A stretch of 57,576 nt of DNA from Spirogloea muscicola (Eukaryota; Streptophyta; Zygnematophyceae; Spirogloeales; Spirogloeaceae), in NCBI GenBank assembly GCA_009602725.1, contig WELB01000267.1, positions 47,646 through 105,221 of the forward strand, written 5' to 3'. The notes under the pieces are model-generated. The model was not told the DNA's origin and did not search any database. It was given only the letters and a program-made list of their open reading frames with translations. A program made the position numbers and the translations under genes. Every line of letters begins with the position of its first letter. Position 1 is the first letter of the stretch. Of this stretch, positions 1 through 11,596 are shown one piece after another.

Positions 1-110
1 CTTTGTAGCTGCTCACCGCTCTTAGGCCCCTCTGAACCTTTGTGAATTCTTTTTGGGCTGGCTTTTCGCAGCCCTTGCCCCCATTGGGAGTGCCAATTCT
101 TCGAAAGCTG
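1..110 (+). mobile_element. 3' tail of a LINE copy (oldest of a tandem series)
   Basis: Positions 43-95 show the tail signature of the window's LINE family: a T-rich run, a GGGCTGG arm, a short loop, a CAGCCC arm and then CCATTGGG. The same layout recurs at 315-360, 803-850 and, inverted, at 11030-11090 and 56030-56095. No coding part lies in the window; it would be upstream of base 1. The call rests on similarity to the better-preserved tails. Confidence 0.5.
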
Positions 111-423
111 GGCGAGCTGCTGCTGCCTCTGGCTCTGGCCAGGGGACATACTTCCAGGAGCATAGCCTCTCCGACCTGCGCCTGCTTAGCAGGGGTTACT
201 GAGTGGTTAGTAGCTGCTTTGTTTTTTCTTGTGTGCTTGTCATTTCTGCTGCTTCGCCTTAGGGCTTCGCCTGGCTCCCCCCCCCCCTCTTCTTGTGTAC
301 TGTACTGTACTCTGTTCATTCTTTTTTGGGCTGGCTGTTCCAGCCCATATTCTCAATGGGCGAAGAAAGTGCTCGCCCATAGAGAAGAGGGGCTGGCAAA
401 TGGGCGAGCCCTTCTTCTAGTAG
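111..423 (+). mobile_element. 5'-truncated LINE copy, coding tail plus 3' UTR
   Basis: Bases 125-202 encode the last 25 residues of the LINE protein, ending LLSRGY and stop. The same ending is encoded on the other strand at 11157 and, as LLTRGY, at 684 and 56172. The 3' UTR (203-423) carries a C-rich run and the hairpin GGGCTGG...CCAGCCC at 330-350. After it, AATGGGCGA is followed by an inverted version of the same tail (366-400), so two tail ends face each other and form a palindrome. Confidence 0.7.
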
Positions 424-867
424 CTGGATCTCCTCCAGCGGCTTGCTCGTCAGGCTATTGATCGGCGGTCGGGTCCGCCCGGGGCGCTGCCCGGCTTCAA
501 CGCCGCCGGGTCGCTCGCCCAGGTCTTTCGCATGCGCTTGGCGGTATCGTTCCAGCGATCCCTTACCCACGCTGTCCACACGCGCGCAGGACGCGCTCTG
601 GCCGCGGCCTCCGGGTCTCAGCAGAGTGCCTCCTTCCCTGCCTCGAGCTACTCGGACCTGATGTTGCTCACTCGCGGGTACTGAGCTTCCCTAGTATGTT
701 GTCGTGATTGGTAGAGTAGAGGAGTCAGCTGCTTTCTTTCTTTGTGTGCTTTGGTTTCTTAGCGCTTCCTCTGGCTTCCTCTGGCCCCCTTCTCGTTCTT
801 TGTTCATTCTTTTTTGGGCTACCTTGTCCAGCCCCTATCCTCAATGGGCGAGCCCTTTCTTCTCCGT
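424..867 (+). mobile_element. 5'-truncated LINE copy
   Basis: Bases 424-684 are one open frame of 86 codons plus stop, matching the C-terminal 86 or so residues of the 464-residue LINE frame at 56172-57566 (LDLLQRLAR, FNAAGSL, VFRMRLAVS, LLTRGY). The 3' UTR with the GGGCT...CCAGCCC hairpin and AATGGGCGAGC follows to about 867. The copy begins directly after the tail of the previous one, as expected if each insertion landed in an existing tail. Confidence 0.8.
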
Positions 868-1000
868 TCCTGGCATCTAGTATTCATGCATCGAGTAGTG
901 ACCTTTATGTTTTGACCCGTGGTTATTGAGCGGGTCAATCTGCTGTAGGTTATGTAGATTTTTAGATGTGCTTGCCTTTGTACCTGGCCATTTGGCCTAC
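868..1000 (+). mobile_element. Very short 5'-truncated LINE copy
   Basis: Bases 873-929 encode only the final residues SSSDLYVLTRGY and stop, aligning with SSYSDLMLLTRGY at the end of the preceding copy. The following 70 bases are an unrecognised 3' UTR that diverges from the sister copies. The distal border is uncertain. Confidence 0.6.
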
Positions 1001-1152
1001 ATTTCTTTCTAATACACGATCTCCCCATAGGTGGCTCAGGAAAGAAAGTGGCTCTCCCCGGAAACAAAGTGGCCAAGAGCCCCCCCTCTGCGCCTGGCCC
1101 TGCCGCCCTTTCGCCAGCCCAGCCACAGCCGCCGAGGTGCTCCGCCCGCGGC

Positions 1153-4100
1153 CATGGCCACCAGCCTCGCGTCCAGCACGGCGCTGCTGCGCCTGCCGCT
1201 AGACCCATCCGACGCCCTCCTTACGCAGAAGCAGGTGGCGACGGACTCAGCCCCTCTGCAGCACCTCTGCTGTTGGCTTAGCAGTTGCCTGGACCCCTTG
1301 TGCTGCAAGTGCTGCATTCTGGCACAGCCTTCCAGTCTGACACCGGGCCACCTTCGTTGCGCGTCCAGGCTGTGCTCCGTGAGCGACAGATCACCCTGGA
1401 GTTCTCGGTCCACGATCTGCTCGCTCAAGACACACCACTTGCCGTGGCCTCGACTTTTGACGACGTACTGCAGGCTGCTCGCCTCGTCCATCTCAATGAG
1501 GTGCCACAGCTTTTGCTGGCGCTTTCACAGCCTATTCAAAACATGCAAATTGGAGCAGCTCCTGGGCGAGGGGTTGGCAGGAAAATATTGGCAGAGCGCC
1601 GGACGTTCATGATCAACTGTCATTGAGCACATGAGGTCTCCTGAAGTGTTGCTCAGCAGATGTTAAATATGGCTCCGTCCTCACGCAGACTGAGCTTTAC
1701 TTTCTAGAGGATGGCGACGTGGGCCCGTTCAGCCCCCGCAATGAGACACAGTCTTTGTGGCTGCTCCACAGCCTCCTCTCTGTGCACCTGAAAGACAGCA
1801 GCAGCTGTGAGACTCACGCACAACTACAAGGCCTGCTGGACAAGTTGGTCGCGAGACTGGACGCGGATAGGGAGGAGTTTGAGGGCCACGAAGAAAAAAG
1901 CGGAGACTGTGGGCCGGCTGAGAAGTACCTTAGACGCTGGGTGGTGGAAGAGGGGGCCATTGCTCAAGTTGAGGCAGCAAGTGAGGGGCGTATGAGTATT
2001 GCTTCTCAGGGATCCAGAGATCTGCTTGGAACTTGTATATATGCATTCTACAGGGGAATGAGGCATATCAAGGACTTAGCTGTGTTTGAGTTTAGGAGGA
2101 CACGCACAGCAGCCGTTCATTGCTGTTGTGACACCGATACTTTCTGACTATTATGGTTCATATTGGAACAGACTTTGACACAACAGGGCAAGGCCTTGCA
2201 GCTTCAAAGGATCTTGAGGTGGGAGATCTGGTTCTCCAGATCCCTGTTCACCTCTTGCTTTGTGAGGACACGGCCCTTGCCTCGGAGATGGTGAGCTACT
2301 TGAGGCAGTGCAGCTCTTGGTTTCTGATAGAAGGGGCTTTTCCCCTGTCTTGAGGACAGGAGAGACGTCCTGAGTAACTGCTCACATTCTGCTGTTGGGT
2401 TGTCGCCTCGCTGGTTGATCTTTGTTGGCAGTTGAGCTTCGATACTGATGTCTCAAAACCACAACTTGTGGTAGGGGCCTGCGCTCAGAGCACTGCAAGG
2501 AGTTGAAGGCGACACACTTGCTCTTCTATGGAGCATGCGCGAACTTCATGACGAGGATGCTCCACATGCTGCGTATTGGAGGCACCTGCCACCCTCGTTT
2601 TCTACTGGTCAGAGCTGCGCCTGACTTGAGTTGCGCATGGCACATTGGCATGTGGCTACCCTCAAAGTAAGAGTATATCCTCAATTGGACCATGGAGTAT
2701 TGAGCACTCTCTACTCTCTTGATGCTTATGCAGGTCTGAGCTTCCCTCCAGAGGTCTTAGTCGAATTGGATGGCACATTACTGCTTGACGAGATGATGCT
2801 TGCCCGCCAGGTAAGGCCAGGTGATCTGCTATTCTGCAAGTTGCCACAGCAGCGATGTAGGCCATTGACAATGACAAGGCCATCGCCCACCACAACCTCG
2901 TGGCCTTGGATGACATATGCTGCAATGATCAATGAATGTCTTGAGGGGGTCATGCCCCCGACAAGCAGGCCTGATGCAGGGATGTCTTTGAGGGGCTGCA
3001 GCATCTGCGACAGCAGTATGACGCACTCTTCCCAGCCTTGAGCGAGGCCATGCCAAGCTACTTCCCTTCCAAGCTTTACAGCTGGCCGCTGTTCCTCTAT
3101 GCTGCTGAGCTGTGGTACTCCCATGCCATCCAAGTTCGTTTTCCTGACGGCAGCACCAAGTCATGCCTCATACCCGTGGCTGATCTTGCAAATCATGCAG
3201 TAAGTCTCACCTCCTCGCTGACAGGATGCTGTAACTTGATGCTGGTCACTCTCACATGTAGACAAGGGCCCCTGAACATGTTGATAATTTATTCACTTGG
3301 GGTGTGTGTGACAGCTCTACCCTCATGTGACAAGTTTTAGTCGGGTCGAGGTGACAAGCAAAGCGCTGCAACTACGTGCAGTACGACGTTGTAAAGCTGG
3401 CCATCAGTGCTTCATCACTTATGGACCACGACCATCATCACATTTGCTCCTATTTTATGGCTTCCTTCTTCCTACGAGCAATCCTTATGACACAATCCCG
3501 CTTGGTCCGAGTCAGTGACGCTGTTACCTTCAGGCATGCCATCAATTTCATGGATTTCTACTGTTCTTTCAAAGCTACAGCTGTATCCCATTTCTGGTTG
3601 CCTTGCTCTGACCTGTGCCCATGACGAGCAGAGCTGGACTTGCTGGAGGACGACTTGTCCAGTGCACGTCGAGCTCTTCTGGAGGAGTTTGAGATACCCT
3701 TACTGCATCACCTTCCTGCTCAAGGCTCTGCTACCGAGAAACTTAATCTGCCCTCTAGGCTCCTGGGAGCTCTTCGTGTTCTTAACATGGGCAAAGATGA
3801 ACTATGTACATTCCACGCCAATCCCCGCTATGGATTGGTATGCTACTGATGCTTTTGTCAATTATGACATTGTGGGTGTGTTCAGATCCAAATTTAGCGT
3901 TCCGCTCTAGCCTCTAAGGCTCGCTGTCTACTGCATACTTCAATGCCGGGGCATTTGCATTTGCAGCTATGTAATCTTCATAGCATCTGCAGTCTGAATT
4001 GTTTCTGCTACTTCTTGTGTTGCACGAGGTTGTGGCTGCTATTACAAAGAGCAGAAGTGTTTCAAACGTCCAACTTCGAGTGATACTTCTTTAGATGCCT

Positions 4101-5107
4101 AGCATACAGTAGAAGTTGCCTGGTCAGATCCACTGTGACCGAATGGACCAGTGGTTGTGCCAGGCAGGTCTCTCAAGGCAATGAGCGGGCAGCTGTGGGT
4201 GCTCTGGAAGAGGTTCTTGACGTGCTGCTGCATAGGCTTGTACCAGCATTCAATGCTGGGAGATATGAGTACGCAACTTCCTGTGATATCAGACCCTGCA
4301 GAGCTGAGATGATACAATAGGCAGGAGGAGCTGTATGCCCTTCAAAGGCCCATCAGGGTTGCCGACGTCTGTCCAGAATTTTACCAGCAGAGCAATGGCT
4401 GTGTTTCATTTGCATTGACTGTTCTTTGTGGCCCAGGCATGGTGATACACCCTCTGGCGGGCTTGTAAAGGAGAGCTGGAAGGTGCTAGCAGCCCAAAAG
4501 TTCAAGCAGGCCCAGGTGGCCAGCCTGAAGGTGCTGCAGGCATGCTGCTCGGCATGGCGTTCAGATATTGAGCCCGACGACAGCATATAGCAACGGACGT
4601 AGGTGGAACCCGAGAGCAGAGGTTGGCTAAAGTTTTCTCAATGCTCCCTACACATGATTGATATTGTAAGGGGGTATAGATCTTATGCAGGAAGAGGGAA
4701 GCCTGCTGCACCTATCAATTTAGGTGAGTGGATGACTGCTCCTTGTCAAACTCTGGCTGCAAAGTTGTTGGGCTTGAATCGTCGTGTTTTTATTTCATTT
4801 CTGCTTTTCTTGTAGGGTCAGAATGAGTTCACAATTCTCGCCTGGGAACTGCAGAGTGCTGCCGAAGATGATTGATATGCCTCGTTGCCTGCCTGACACG
4901 GCAGTCAGCAGCTGAAAGGAGCACTGAGCGAATGGCCTCACCTCTTGAGCTACTGCCCAGTACTACTGTGATGATAACACACAGCCGCTTCTTTGCATTC
5001 TTGTCAGGACGTCCTTTTCTCAAGGTTAGCCTGCCACTCCTGGCTTGCAACTATCGAGGTGCACTGCAGCTATACCTTGCTTTTGTCTGTGGTCTGGCCC
5101 TCTCGTA
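1153..5107 (+). CDS. SET-domain protein N-methyltransferase (Rubisco LSMT/SETD3-like), intron-rich
   Basis: The product is predicted to transfer methyl groups from S-adenosylmethionine to lysine (or histidine) side chains, as in the Rubisco large-subunit methyltransferase/SETD3/SETD6 group. Coding blocks lie in different frames, separated by short introns. The N-terminal SET block is at 2153-2290 (TTGQGLAASKDLEVGD). Later blocks are at about 2490-2607 (AYWRHLPPSF), 2732-2810 (ends before donor GTAAGG) and 2980-3199 (SWPLFLYAAELW, then LIPVADLANHA before donor GTAAGT). The SET core ends at about 3311-3515 (CFITYG, YGFLLPTSNPYD). Helical blocks at 3625-3795 and 4165-4250 (NERAAVGALEEVLDVLL) fit the substrate-binding C-terminal domain; further open blocks continue to about 5107. 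ATG 1153 (MATSLASSTALL) is the likely start, but the N-terminal exons (1153-2150) and the last exons are not resolved. Asparagine-histidine in DLANHA and tyrosine in FITYG are the family's cofactor-site residues. The domain call is firm; substrate and exon borders are inference. Confidence 0.7.
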
Positions 5108-5704
5108 ATCACACCTACTCTGCAATCCTTTCGTGATCAGGGCCCGCTGTTGACAGCCATTTGCCTCTTGAAGGAACACCACTGCTAAAAGAGTAACCGA
5201 GGATTTTTTCTGTACAGTTGTGGTACAATAGTGGAAAGTGAGCTATACAGCCGAGAAGTGAGCTATCCAGATAAAGTGGTGGCGTCTTTGGGGCCAGCCC
5301 CAGTGGAGCTTGCATTATCAATGCTTTGCTGTCAGTATCAAGCTCCCGAAGATATGCAGGAATGGAGGATACCATAGAGAGAGGGTGACAGGGATTGCAA
5401 GGTCAGTGGCAGGGCGGATGGATGGGTTGATGGCAGGCCTAGAAAGTAGTCCGCACAAAAAATATTCCTTATGATGCATGCAAATTTGAAGCAGCCTCTA
5501 TGTTCACTCGATTTGCCTTGCGTTTGCCAGCCAACAGATCGGAGCTAGTGAGGAAAGACAACGGCCTTGGTCATAAAACAGCTCGCCCAGCCTCAACGCA
5601 CTGCTGAAGGCATAGAACATAAGAAGCTATTTCCCAGGGGCCGAGGGCTGTGAGGCCAGCCCGACATGAACAGACAAGGTCTGAAGAAGCGCTGAAACTC
5701 ACAG
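5108..5704. other. Intergenic stretch, no gene recognised
   Basis: No convincing reading frame. It probably includes the 3' UTR of the SET gene. At 5636-5690 a GAGGGCTGTGAGGCCAGCCC block followed by GACAAGGTCTGA resembles the inverted LINE tail hairpin also seen at 6600-6640 and 52184-52240, so it may be the tail of the LINE fragment that begins at 5705. Confidence 0.4.
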
Positions 5705-6120
5705 CTATGCAATCACCACAAAGGATGGTCGGTCATTAACCCCTAGTAGGTGGCTGCAAGTCAAAAAGTCTAAAAGCCATGTAAAGCAGCCCCCTTGACG
5801 ATAGCCAGAGGCGGCAGCTAAAGCACGGCCAGCTCGCAGATGCAAGGAGTGGGCCAAGGACCGCTGCAGGGAATAGGAATGGCACATTCAAAACACGTGC
5901 TTCAACGAGTTAGCGGCGTCGTAGTCAGCCTGCTCGCCGTGCAGCCGGCAGGATACTGCACTGCACGCAAGCTCGGTCAGAATGTCCAGCCATTGAACCC
6001 AAACGCCCCGTGGACGTCAATGGCCAGTGGAGCGAGGTCGTCGACTTCCAGATGGTTGGAGTACTTGGCCTCCTTGCCGCGAGCGGCATTTGCTGCTACA
6101 TTGCCAGTTCTAGAGGCTGA
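5705..6120 (-). mobile_element. Decayed LINE fragment (C-terminal coding region)
   Basis: Read on the minus strand, 6110 down to about 5980 gives AARGKEAKYSNHLEVDDLAPLAIDVHGAFG, aligning with the KERKYSDH...ALAIDVHGAFGSG part of the LINE protein at 56172-57566. It continues with AANSLKHVFECA (matching AAGSLSQVFRMR) and a degraded ASGYRQGG near 5800. Frames shift and stops interrupt it, so it is an old copy. It sits between the two host genes. Confidence 0.7.
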
Positions 6121-6714
6121 GAGAAGCCAGTAGTGCATAGAGTTGCCATTAGTGCATAGAGTTGACAGAGTCATCAAGCAGGTGTGGACAGCCGAAACGT
6201 CCTAACAGGGACGCACGTGAGGGGGCGACAAACCCACGAGGGGAGTTGGAACCTGCTTGGGAAAGCCACTGTCAATGACGGTTCTGCAATTCATGAAGCA
6301 GCAAGCCTCATAACAGAATCTATGCTAATGCCCCTCCAAGTGAGGGGGTAGGCAGACGAAGGTCCACACCACAAGTCCTACTCTTCCATCTTGGGAACCA
6401 TCTTCAACGAAGGGGGTGTGGCCTTCTGCCATTCACAGTAGAGCAAGTAGTGCCAATCCAAGATGCCCACTGAAGGATGACAAATAGCTGCTAGGATGAG
6501 ATTTTTAGCCCTGAATAGCAGAAGCAGTCTCTCTCAAGTCCACCACACTGAATCTCCGTGTGTGCACTCCCTCAGTAGAAGTGGGCTTCTCCAGAGGGGA
6601 CGGGAGCCAGCCCAGAAAGATGGACAAGGTCCGAAGGGCCGATAACAGCCGCCTTGTAACATTAGCAGCCGCGTATACCAATAAAAGTACGACAGTACAT
6701 CGGTCTGCTCCACC
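6121..6714. other. Upstream region of the F-box/WD40 gene
   Basis: No gene seen. The block at 6600-6645 (GAGCCAGCCC, AAGATGGACAAGGTCCGA) is a LINE-type 3' tail in inverted orientation. The promoter of the downstream gene should lie here; I see no clear TATA box close to the ATG at 6715. Confidence 0.4.
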
Positions 6715-9233
6715 ATGCGGCGCCTTGCTGCGGAGCCACTGCCGCCGCCGCTGCCGCCGCCCTCACTGTCGTCGGGTCCGGCTCTCCTGCCGGCGGCTCT
6801 GCCCGAGGACGCGCTGCTTCGCATCTTCGCGCTCCTCGATGTCCGCCACCTTGGCATCTGCCTGCGAGTTTGCTCCACGTGGTCTGCACTTGCTCCACCT
6901 TCACCTGCTTCACCCATTACCGCTTTTATCGGCTGCATCCCGTTACTGGTGTTGTATCTTCTCATACGCAGCCGCTCTTCTACAGGTCACAAATCATCGG
7001 TAGGAGCCGCTCACTATGGGAATCTGCGGCAGGCCCATTCCTAGCTGAAGCCAACGGGCTGGTGTCGAAGGAGCTCAGCCTCACACAGATTGAGCATGAG
7101 CTGTCCAATCGTGCCAGCAAGAAGCTTAGAGCAGACCCAAAAGAAAGTGTTGAAGAGTTACAAGCTCTTGCTGTCGATGAAGATCGCCGACGCCGCTTCT
7201 TGAAGGGGCCAGCCAAGGTGCGGGTGTTGCGGGGTCATGAAGGACGGTGAGTCTTGCTTCTCTCAGTAGCGCTCCTGGTCTTTGCCGCGTCCAACAAGGT
7301 ATTTAGGCAAAGTACAACATCACGTGCCAGTCATCTATCCAACAGCTGTTTAAAATAGTGGCAATGTGGTGACAGGGTGACGTGCTGTGGTGTCAGTGGC
7401 CAGACTGTAGCAAGCGGCGGGGTCGATAAGGTGAAGGATGCTATCCTGCGTGTGCCTAATTTGGCATGTATTCATCCCCTGCGATTGCCTTGCCACACTG
7501 TATTGCGTTCTCCATGCTGATGAACTGTGACCATGGCCTTCCTGCAAGGATCAGCTTGTGCGTATATGGCGTGCACGGACTGGCACTCAGTGTGCTGTAT
7601 ATCCAATGCCAAACGGGTCAACTATAGCTGATCTGACGCTGGACGAATTCAAGGTGAATTCACCTTGCTCTTGACTCTTGTCTTTGTCATGAAGTGGAAG
7701 GTCTAGGCAGGTAGCTGTGTTACAAGCGTCACCATGTGTCCTGCTTGACACAATTTAGAACAAGGGAATGCCATCCTGCATTGTTAGGCGGATCTTTCCT
7801 TTACCAGGCTAGGAGACTTTTGAGCTGTCAAATGAGACCAATAGATTCAGGTCTTGGCAGCCGGTGGTTCTGAGATTGCTATATGGAATTGGCACACTGG
7901 CGAGCTCCTGCGTCAATTTGTGAATCACGCCCAGCCCATTCGCTCGATATGGTAGTCCCCTTGCCTGTGTTGAGGAGGTGCCAAGTCCCTATCTCCTTCG
8001 CATTCAAGTCTCTCCTATCAATTAAATATCACGTTTTGTTTTTGATGTCTACTTGGATGACACATGCATATACTAATTTAGTCTTCACGTCACATGTCTT
8101 AGTTGTACGGATGAAAATATGGTGTGTGGTTTGGAAGATGGAACGATGCGACTCTATGATCTCTACTCAAGTAAATGCAAATACATTTTCAGGTATCACT
8201 ATCTTTCCCACCTCTGCGTCTTCATTGTGTATATCTTGTGAAAGGAATTTCTACAAATGCCAGGCTGTTGCCAATCTCACATTCAAGGTGTCTTTCTGCA
8301 ATCAAGAGCCAGTATCAAACTTTCATAGCACTGATACAAACCAGTGATGACGAATGCCCCTATCATGGATAGGGGTCAGAGGAGCTGTGTGACAAGTTTG
8401 TACATTGCACCAAATTCGGAGCTACTGAGTAGTTGCAGCAAGAACGGATCTATAGAAGTGCGTGACTTGCGCTCAACAAAACCATTGTTTCACAACAGTG
8501 TCCTGGTACGGACTTATGTTGCCTCTTGTGATTATGTGAAGGTAGTGCACAACTTTGTGCTATGTGACATAGTCACCATATTTTGCTCATTCTTTTATGG
8601 GTCCCAGTACACATGCCAAGCCGAGTACTATTACTACTAACAAGTTTTGAGTCTAGTAGCTTGTGCAGGAGTTGTCTGCCAACAACTCCATAGCAACGGA
8701 AATCATCTTGTTTGTGGCCACTGCAATGGAGAAATACATCGTCGTGATCTGAGGTGGTGAACAAACACTTTAAACTGTGTTGAGTGGCAGAAATGCATGA
8801 CCATCCACTTAGGCGCGTGTTTTAGGTGTAGTGCATGATGAAGAGCTTATGGCATGCATAAATGTTGCATACTTGTCACCTGTCGTTCCTGTTGAACAGG
8901 GTCGACAAGCTCGATCTTGGCGTCAATATCGGCACAGCCATTACTTCCTTGCACTGGCCTATCTACGGGCCATCTGCAATTAGTGCGGGGACACATCGAG
9001 GCCATTTGCTCCAACTCTGTGGTTCAAATTAACAGCCACTACGTGTTCTTTGGACGGGTGATGCATCTCGTGACAGCCTCAGCTCGCCACTGGAGATATA
9101 CTCCCAGGAAGGAAATATTGCACTCCCACCCAATGCCATACGAACAAATATCACAGATGTGTGTTCGAGCATAAGCTATGTAGCTGCTGCACAAAGTGAT
9201 GGTGCACTTACCTTTTGGGAATTTTGTGAATGA
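6715..9233 (+). CDS. F-box protein with WD40 repeats, about nine exons
   Basis: A substrate adaptor for an SCF (Skp1-cullin-F-box) ubiquitin ligase is the expected role: the F-box binds Skp1 and the WD40 propeller binds the target. Exon 1 starts at ATG 6715, has a proline-rich leader and then the F-box (LPEDALLRIFALLDVRHLG, CLRVCSTWSALA). A second exon ends at 7246 (VRVLRGHEGR) before donor GTGAGT. WD40 blocks follow: 7376-7430 (TCCGVSGQTVASGGVDK), 7549-7653 (DQLVRIWRARTG), 7851-7951 (VLAAGGSEIAIWNWHTG), 8103-8192 (MVCGLEDGTMRLYDL), 8373 to about 8500 (LLSSCSKNGSIEVRDLRS), 8669-8757 (HLVCGHCNGEIHRRDLR), 8901 to about 9020 (VDKLDLGVNIGTAITSLHW). The last exon runs to TGA 9231-9233 (SDGALTFWEFCE). 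Borders at 7246/7376, 7430, 7653 and 8192 keep the frame and obey GT-AG. The end of exon 1, the 8500/8669 join and 9020-9060 are uncertain. No nonsense codon clearly breaks it. Confidence 0.8.
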
Positions 9234-10794
9234 CGTATCAGCTACATTTAGTTGTTTAAGCTTCTGCTGTGGTAATGGGAGAGCGTTCCCTGGTAATGGA
9301 TGAAAAGCGTTTTTGCTCGTAAGGTGTATCTTGCATCCTATTTATGGTCTGCGAGACCCGCACAAGGCATGCATGGTGACACCAATGCTCAACAGCTCCT
9401 GCAATCTGCACCTGACACTTGCGTTGACATGCCCGATGGTTATTTACAATCACCGATCATTAATAGCACACTCTACTTTAGCTCTTAAATCAGCACCAAA
9501 ATAGGTTTTTTGTACATTCGGGCCGGGAGATGGGGAGGGGGCGGAGCTTGTCACAGACTAGCTAAGAGCGGCTAAAATTACACAGGTATGCAAGTTGCTA
9601 CTTCGAATGGCAGCCCAATGCCTCCTAGTCAGTACCCATGTCGGAGTGATTTACAGCTGAAAAGTAGTCACCCCGACAACTCAAGGAGCACCAGACAAAG
9701 CGCCGCCTGCCTGCATGTGCAGTGCATGAGCTAGAGGATGCTGTAGCGAGAGCCAGAGAGCCGCATGCAGAACACCAGAACACCACAGGCGAGAAGCCCG
9801 TGAATCAAATTGCGGGGGCTGGGGTTGCCTCCCAGAACCTCTCTGACTCCATTGTCATGTTTCTGGCCGAGATGGCCACCCCGATATAAGCAGCGTTAAG
9901 TTTCCGAGTTCGTGTAGGCATTTGGTGCTCTATATGGGCCGCTTCACATTTCAGGTTGCAGGTGGCAAGCACAACGCTCACGGGAGGTTTGATGCATATG
10001 CTAGCAATCTAATCATCGTGCACCATTTATTTATTCGGAACACCCGGATCGGTAAGTTGACAGCATATGCAGCGGCTTTGTTCATTCCAATGCCAGCATG
10101 CTCTCCGTTCCAATTCGGAATTTGCCTTGAGGGATTGATCATTGAAAGCCGAGTCTTGCGATGCTACGATCGTCGGCACAAGTAAAGCTTTATCCAACGA
10201 GCGACCGAAGCGGAATAGGCTTACCTCTCCCCGGCAGGTCGAACACCTTGAAGGGGCAAAGCATTCAGTGACTGATGGGGCCGTTAGTCTTTGCAAAGGT
10301 GTCACACTCCGTTGCTGCCTCACGCACAGGCTCCCACGCTAGCTTGCAAGTGGTCCTGTGCCAAACGTCTCGCTGCGTCTTCAACGTTCCGGACCATTGC
10401 ATTGTCCTGGCTAGTGAGGAGCTAGCTGGAGAAAGTATCAATCGAGCCATTAATATCCAACTATGACATCATCTGGCAGCAGAAGAAGGTCGCAGAGGCT
10501 ACCCCGCAGGAGGACCCCATGGCTTAAGACTTCAATGCTCGTATAGACGCACCCTGCCTCACCTCTAAGAGTGCTGTTTCTCATTGCTTATATGCGCAAG
10601 ACGCATGCCAATCCAACGTACTTCTCTTTGGCCGGTCGACGAGTAAGCAGTCCTTCATGATACTTTTGCGGAGGCAGAGGCAGATCAATATGTAATTATG
10701 GCTGTAGCATTGATATCGGAAAGTCGTGCCAAGTTCCACAGGTCAACATATTCGTATCTGACAAGCAGCGCCTAGCCGTGTACAGAAATAAAGA
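9234..10794. other. 1.5 kb without a recognisable gene
   Basis: The start should be the 3' UTR of the F-box gene. The rest contains only short frames with no family resemblance and no LTR or LINE signature that I can see. A run of moderately AT-rich sequence (9900-10150) separates the host genes from the transposon block that follows. Confidence 0.5.
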
Positions 10795-10834
10795 TAGTGC
10801 TCGCCCACAGAGAAGAGGGGCTGGCAAGGGCCAG
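10795..10834 (-). mobile_element. LINE 3' tail remnant
   Basis: GTGCTCGCCCA, then GAGAAGAGGGGCTGGC, is the inverted end of the LINE tail, as at 11031 and 56030. No coding part follows; the next sequence is a short inverted-repeat element, so the tail is cut off. Confidence 0.5.
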
Positions 10835-10995
10835 TTTACACCGGGACGGATAGACGGAAGGAGAGGTACGTGTCGCGCGGTGTATGGAACGCCCGGCTTT
10901 ACAACCTCGCGCACCCGGTCGCGGACAAAAAATAAAACGACGAGCACCCCGTCGGCCCGACCAAGTGCATGCGTCAAAGTCGAGGAGGGCCGCCG
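10835..10995 (+). mobile_element. Fragment of a short terminal-repeat element (MITE-like, copy A)
   Basis: It begins GGGCCAGTTTACACCGGGAC and soon has GTACGTGTCGCGCG. Both match, in opposite orientation, the distal end of copy B (11905-11952: CGCGCGACACGTACCCC, CCGGTGTAACCCGGCCC). No coding capacity. The far end is not identified; the element abuts the start of an LTR1d at 10996. Confidence 0.5.
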
Positions 10996-11020
10996 TGATG
11001 TTCCCTTCGTTTGGGAGTGC

Positions 11021-11576
11021 CAGAAAGAAAGTGCTCGCCCATTGAGGACGGGCTGGAAAAGCCAGCCCAAAAAAGGATGAATAAAAAACGAGAAGGGGGC
11101 CAGGGAGAGCGCTAAGAAAACAAAGTACACAAAGAAACTAAGCAGCGACGAATCACTCAGTAACCCCTGCTAAGCAGCCGCACATCAGAGATGCTCGGCT
11201 CCTGGAAGTGGGTCCCCCGGCCAGAGCCAGAGGCAGCAGCGAGGGCTCTGCCGGCACAAAGGTGCAGCGCGCGGGCCATAGACCTCTGCAGCGAGACGGC
11301 CAGGCGCATACGATACACTTGCGCCAGCGACCCGGCTGCAGGAAAGTCTACCGGCTCCCCATGGTAGCGACGGGCGATGGTGTGGCGGGCGAGCTGGGTG
11401 AGCAGCTCGAGCCACCGAGCGCCCAGCGCCCCATGGGTGTCAATTGCCAACGGGAAGAACTCGTCTTCCCGTGGATGGTTGGCGTACTTGAGCTCTTTAG
11501 CCCGAGCGGCGCAGGCGACCGCATACCTAACCTCGGTGGCACAGTGGGCTGGCCTGTGGGCTGGCCACCAGGTCTA
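11021..11576 (-). mobile_element. 5'-truncated LINE copy inserted in LTR1d
   Basis: Minus-strand 11575 down to 11157 encodes the LINE C-terminus: AVACAARAKELKYANH, LAIDTHGALGARWLELL, AAGSLAQVYRMRLAVS, LLSRGY and stop at 11157. One frameshift lies near 11555. The 3' UTR and hairpin tail (11031-11090: GTGCTCGCCCATTGAGGACG, GGGCTGGAAAAGCCAGCCC) end beside GTGCC of the LTR, and the truncated 5' end abuts GCC of the same LTR. The repeated GCC is a possible short target-site duplication. Confidence 0.85.
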
Positions 11577-11596
11577 CGCCAACGGTGCCGGTAAAG

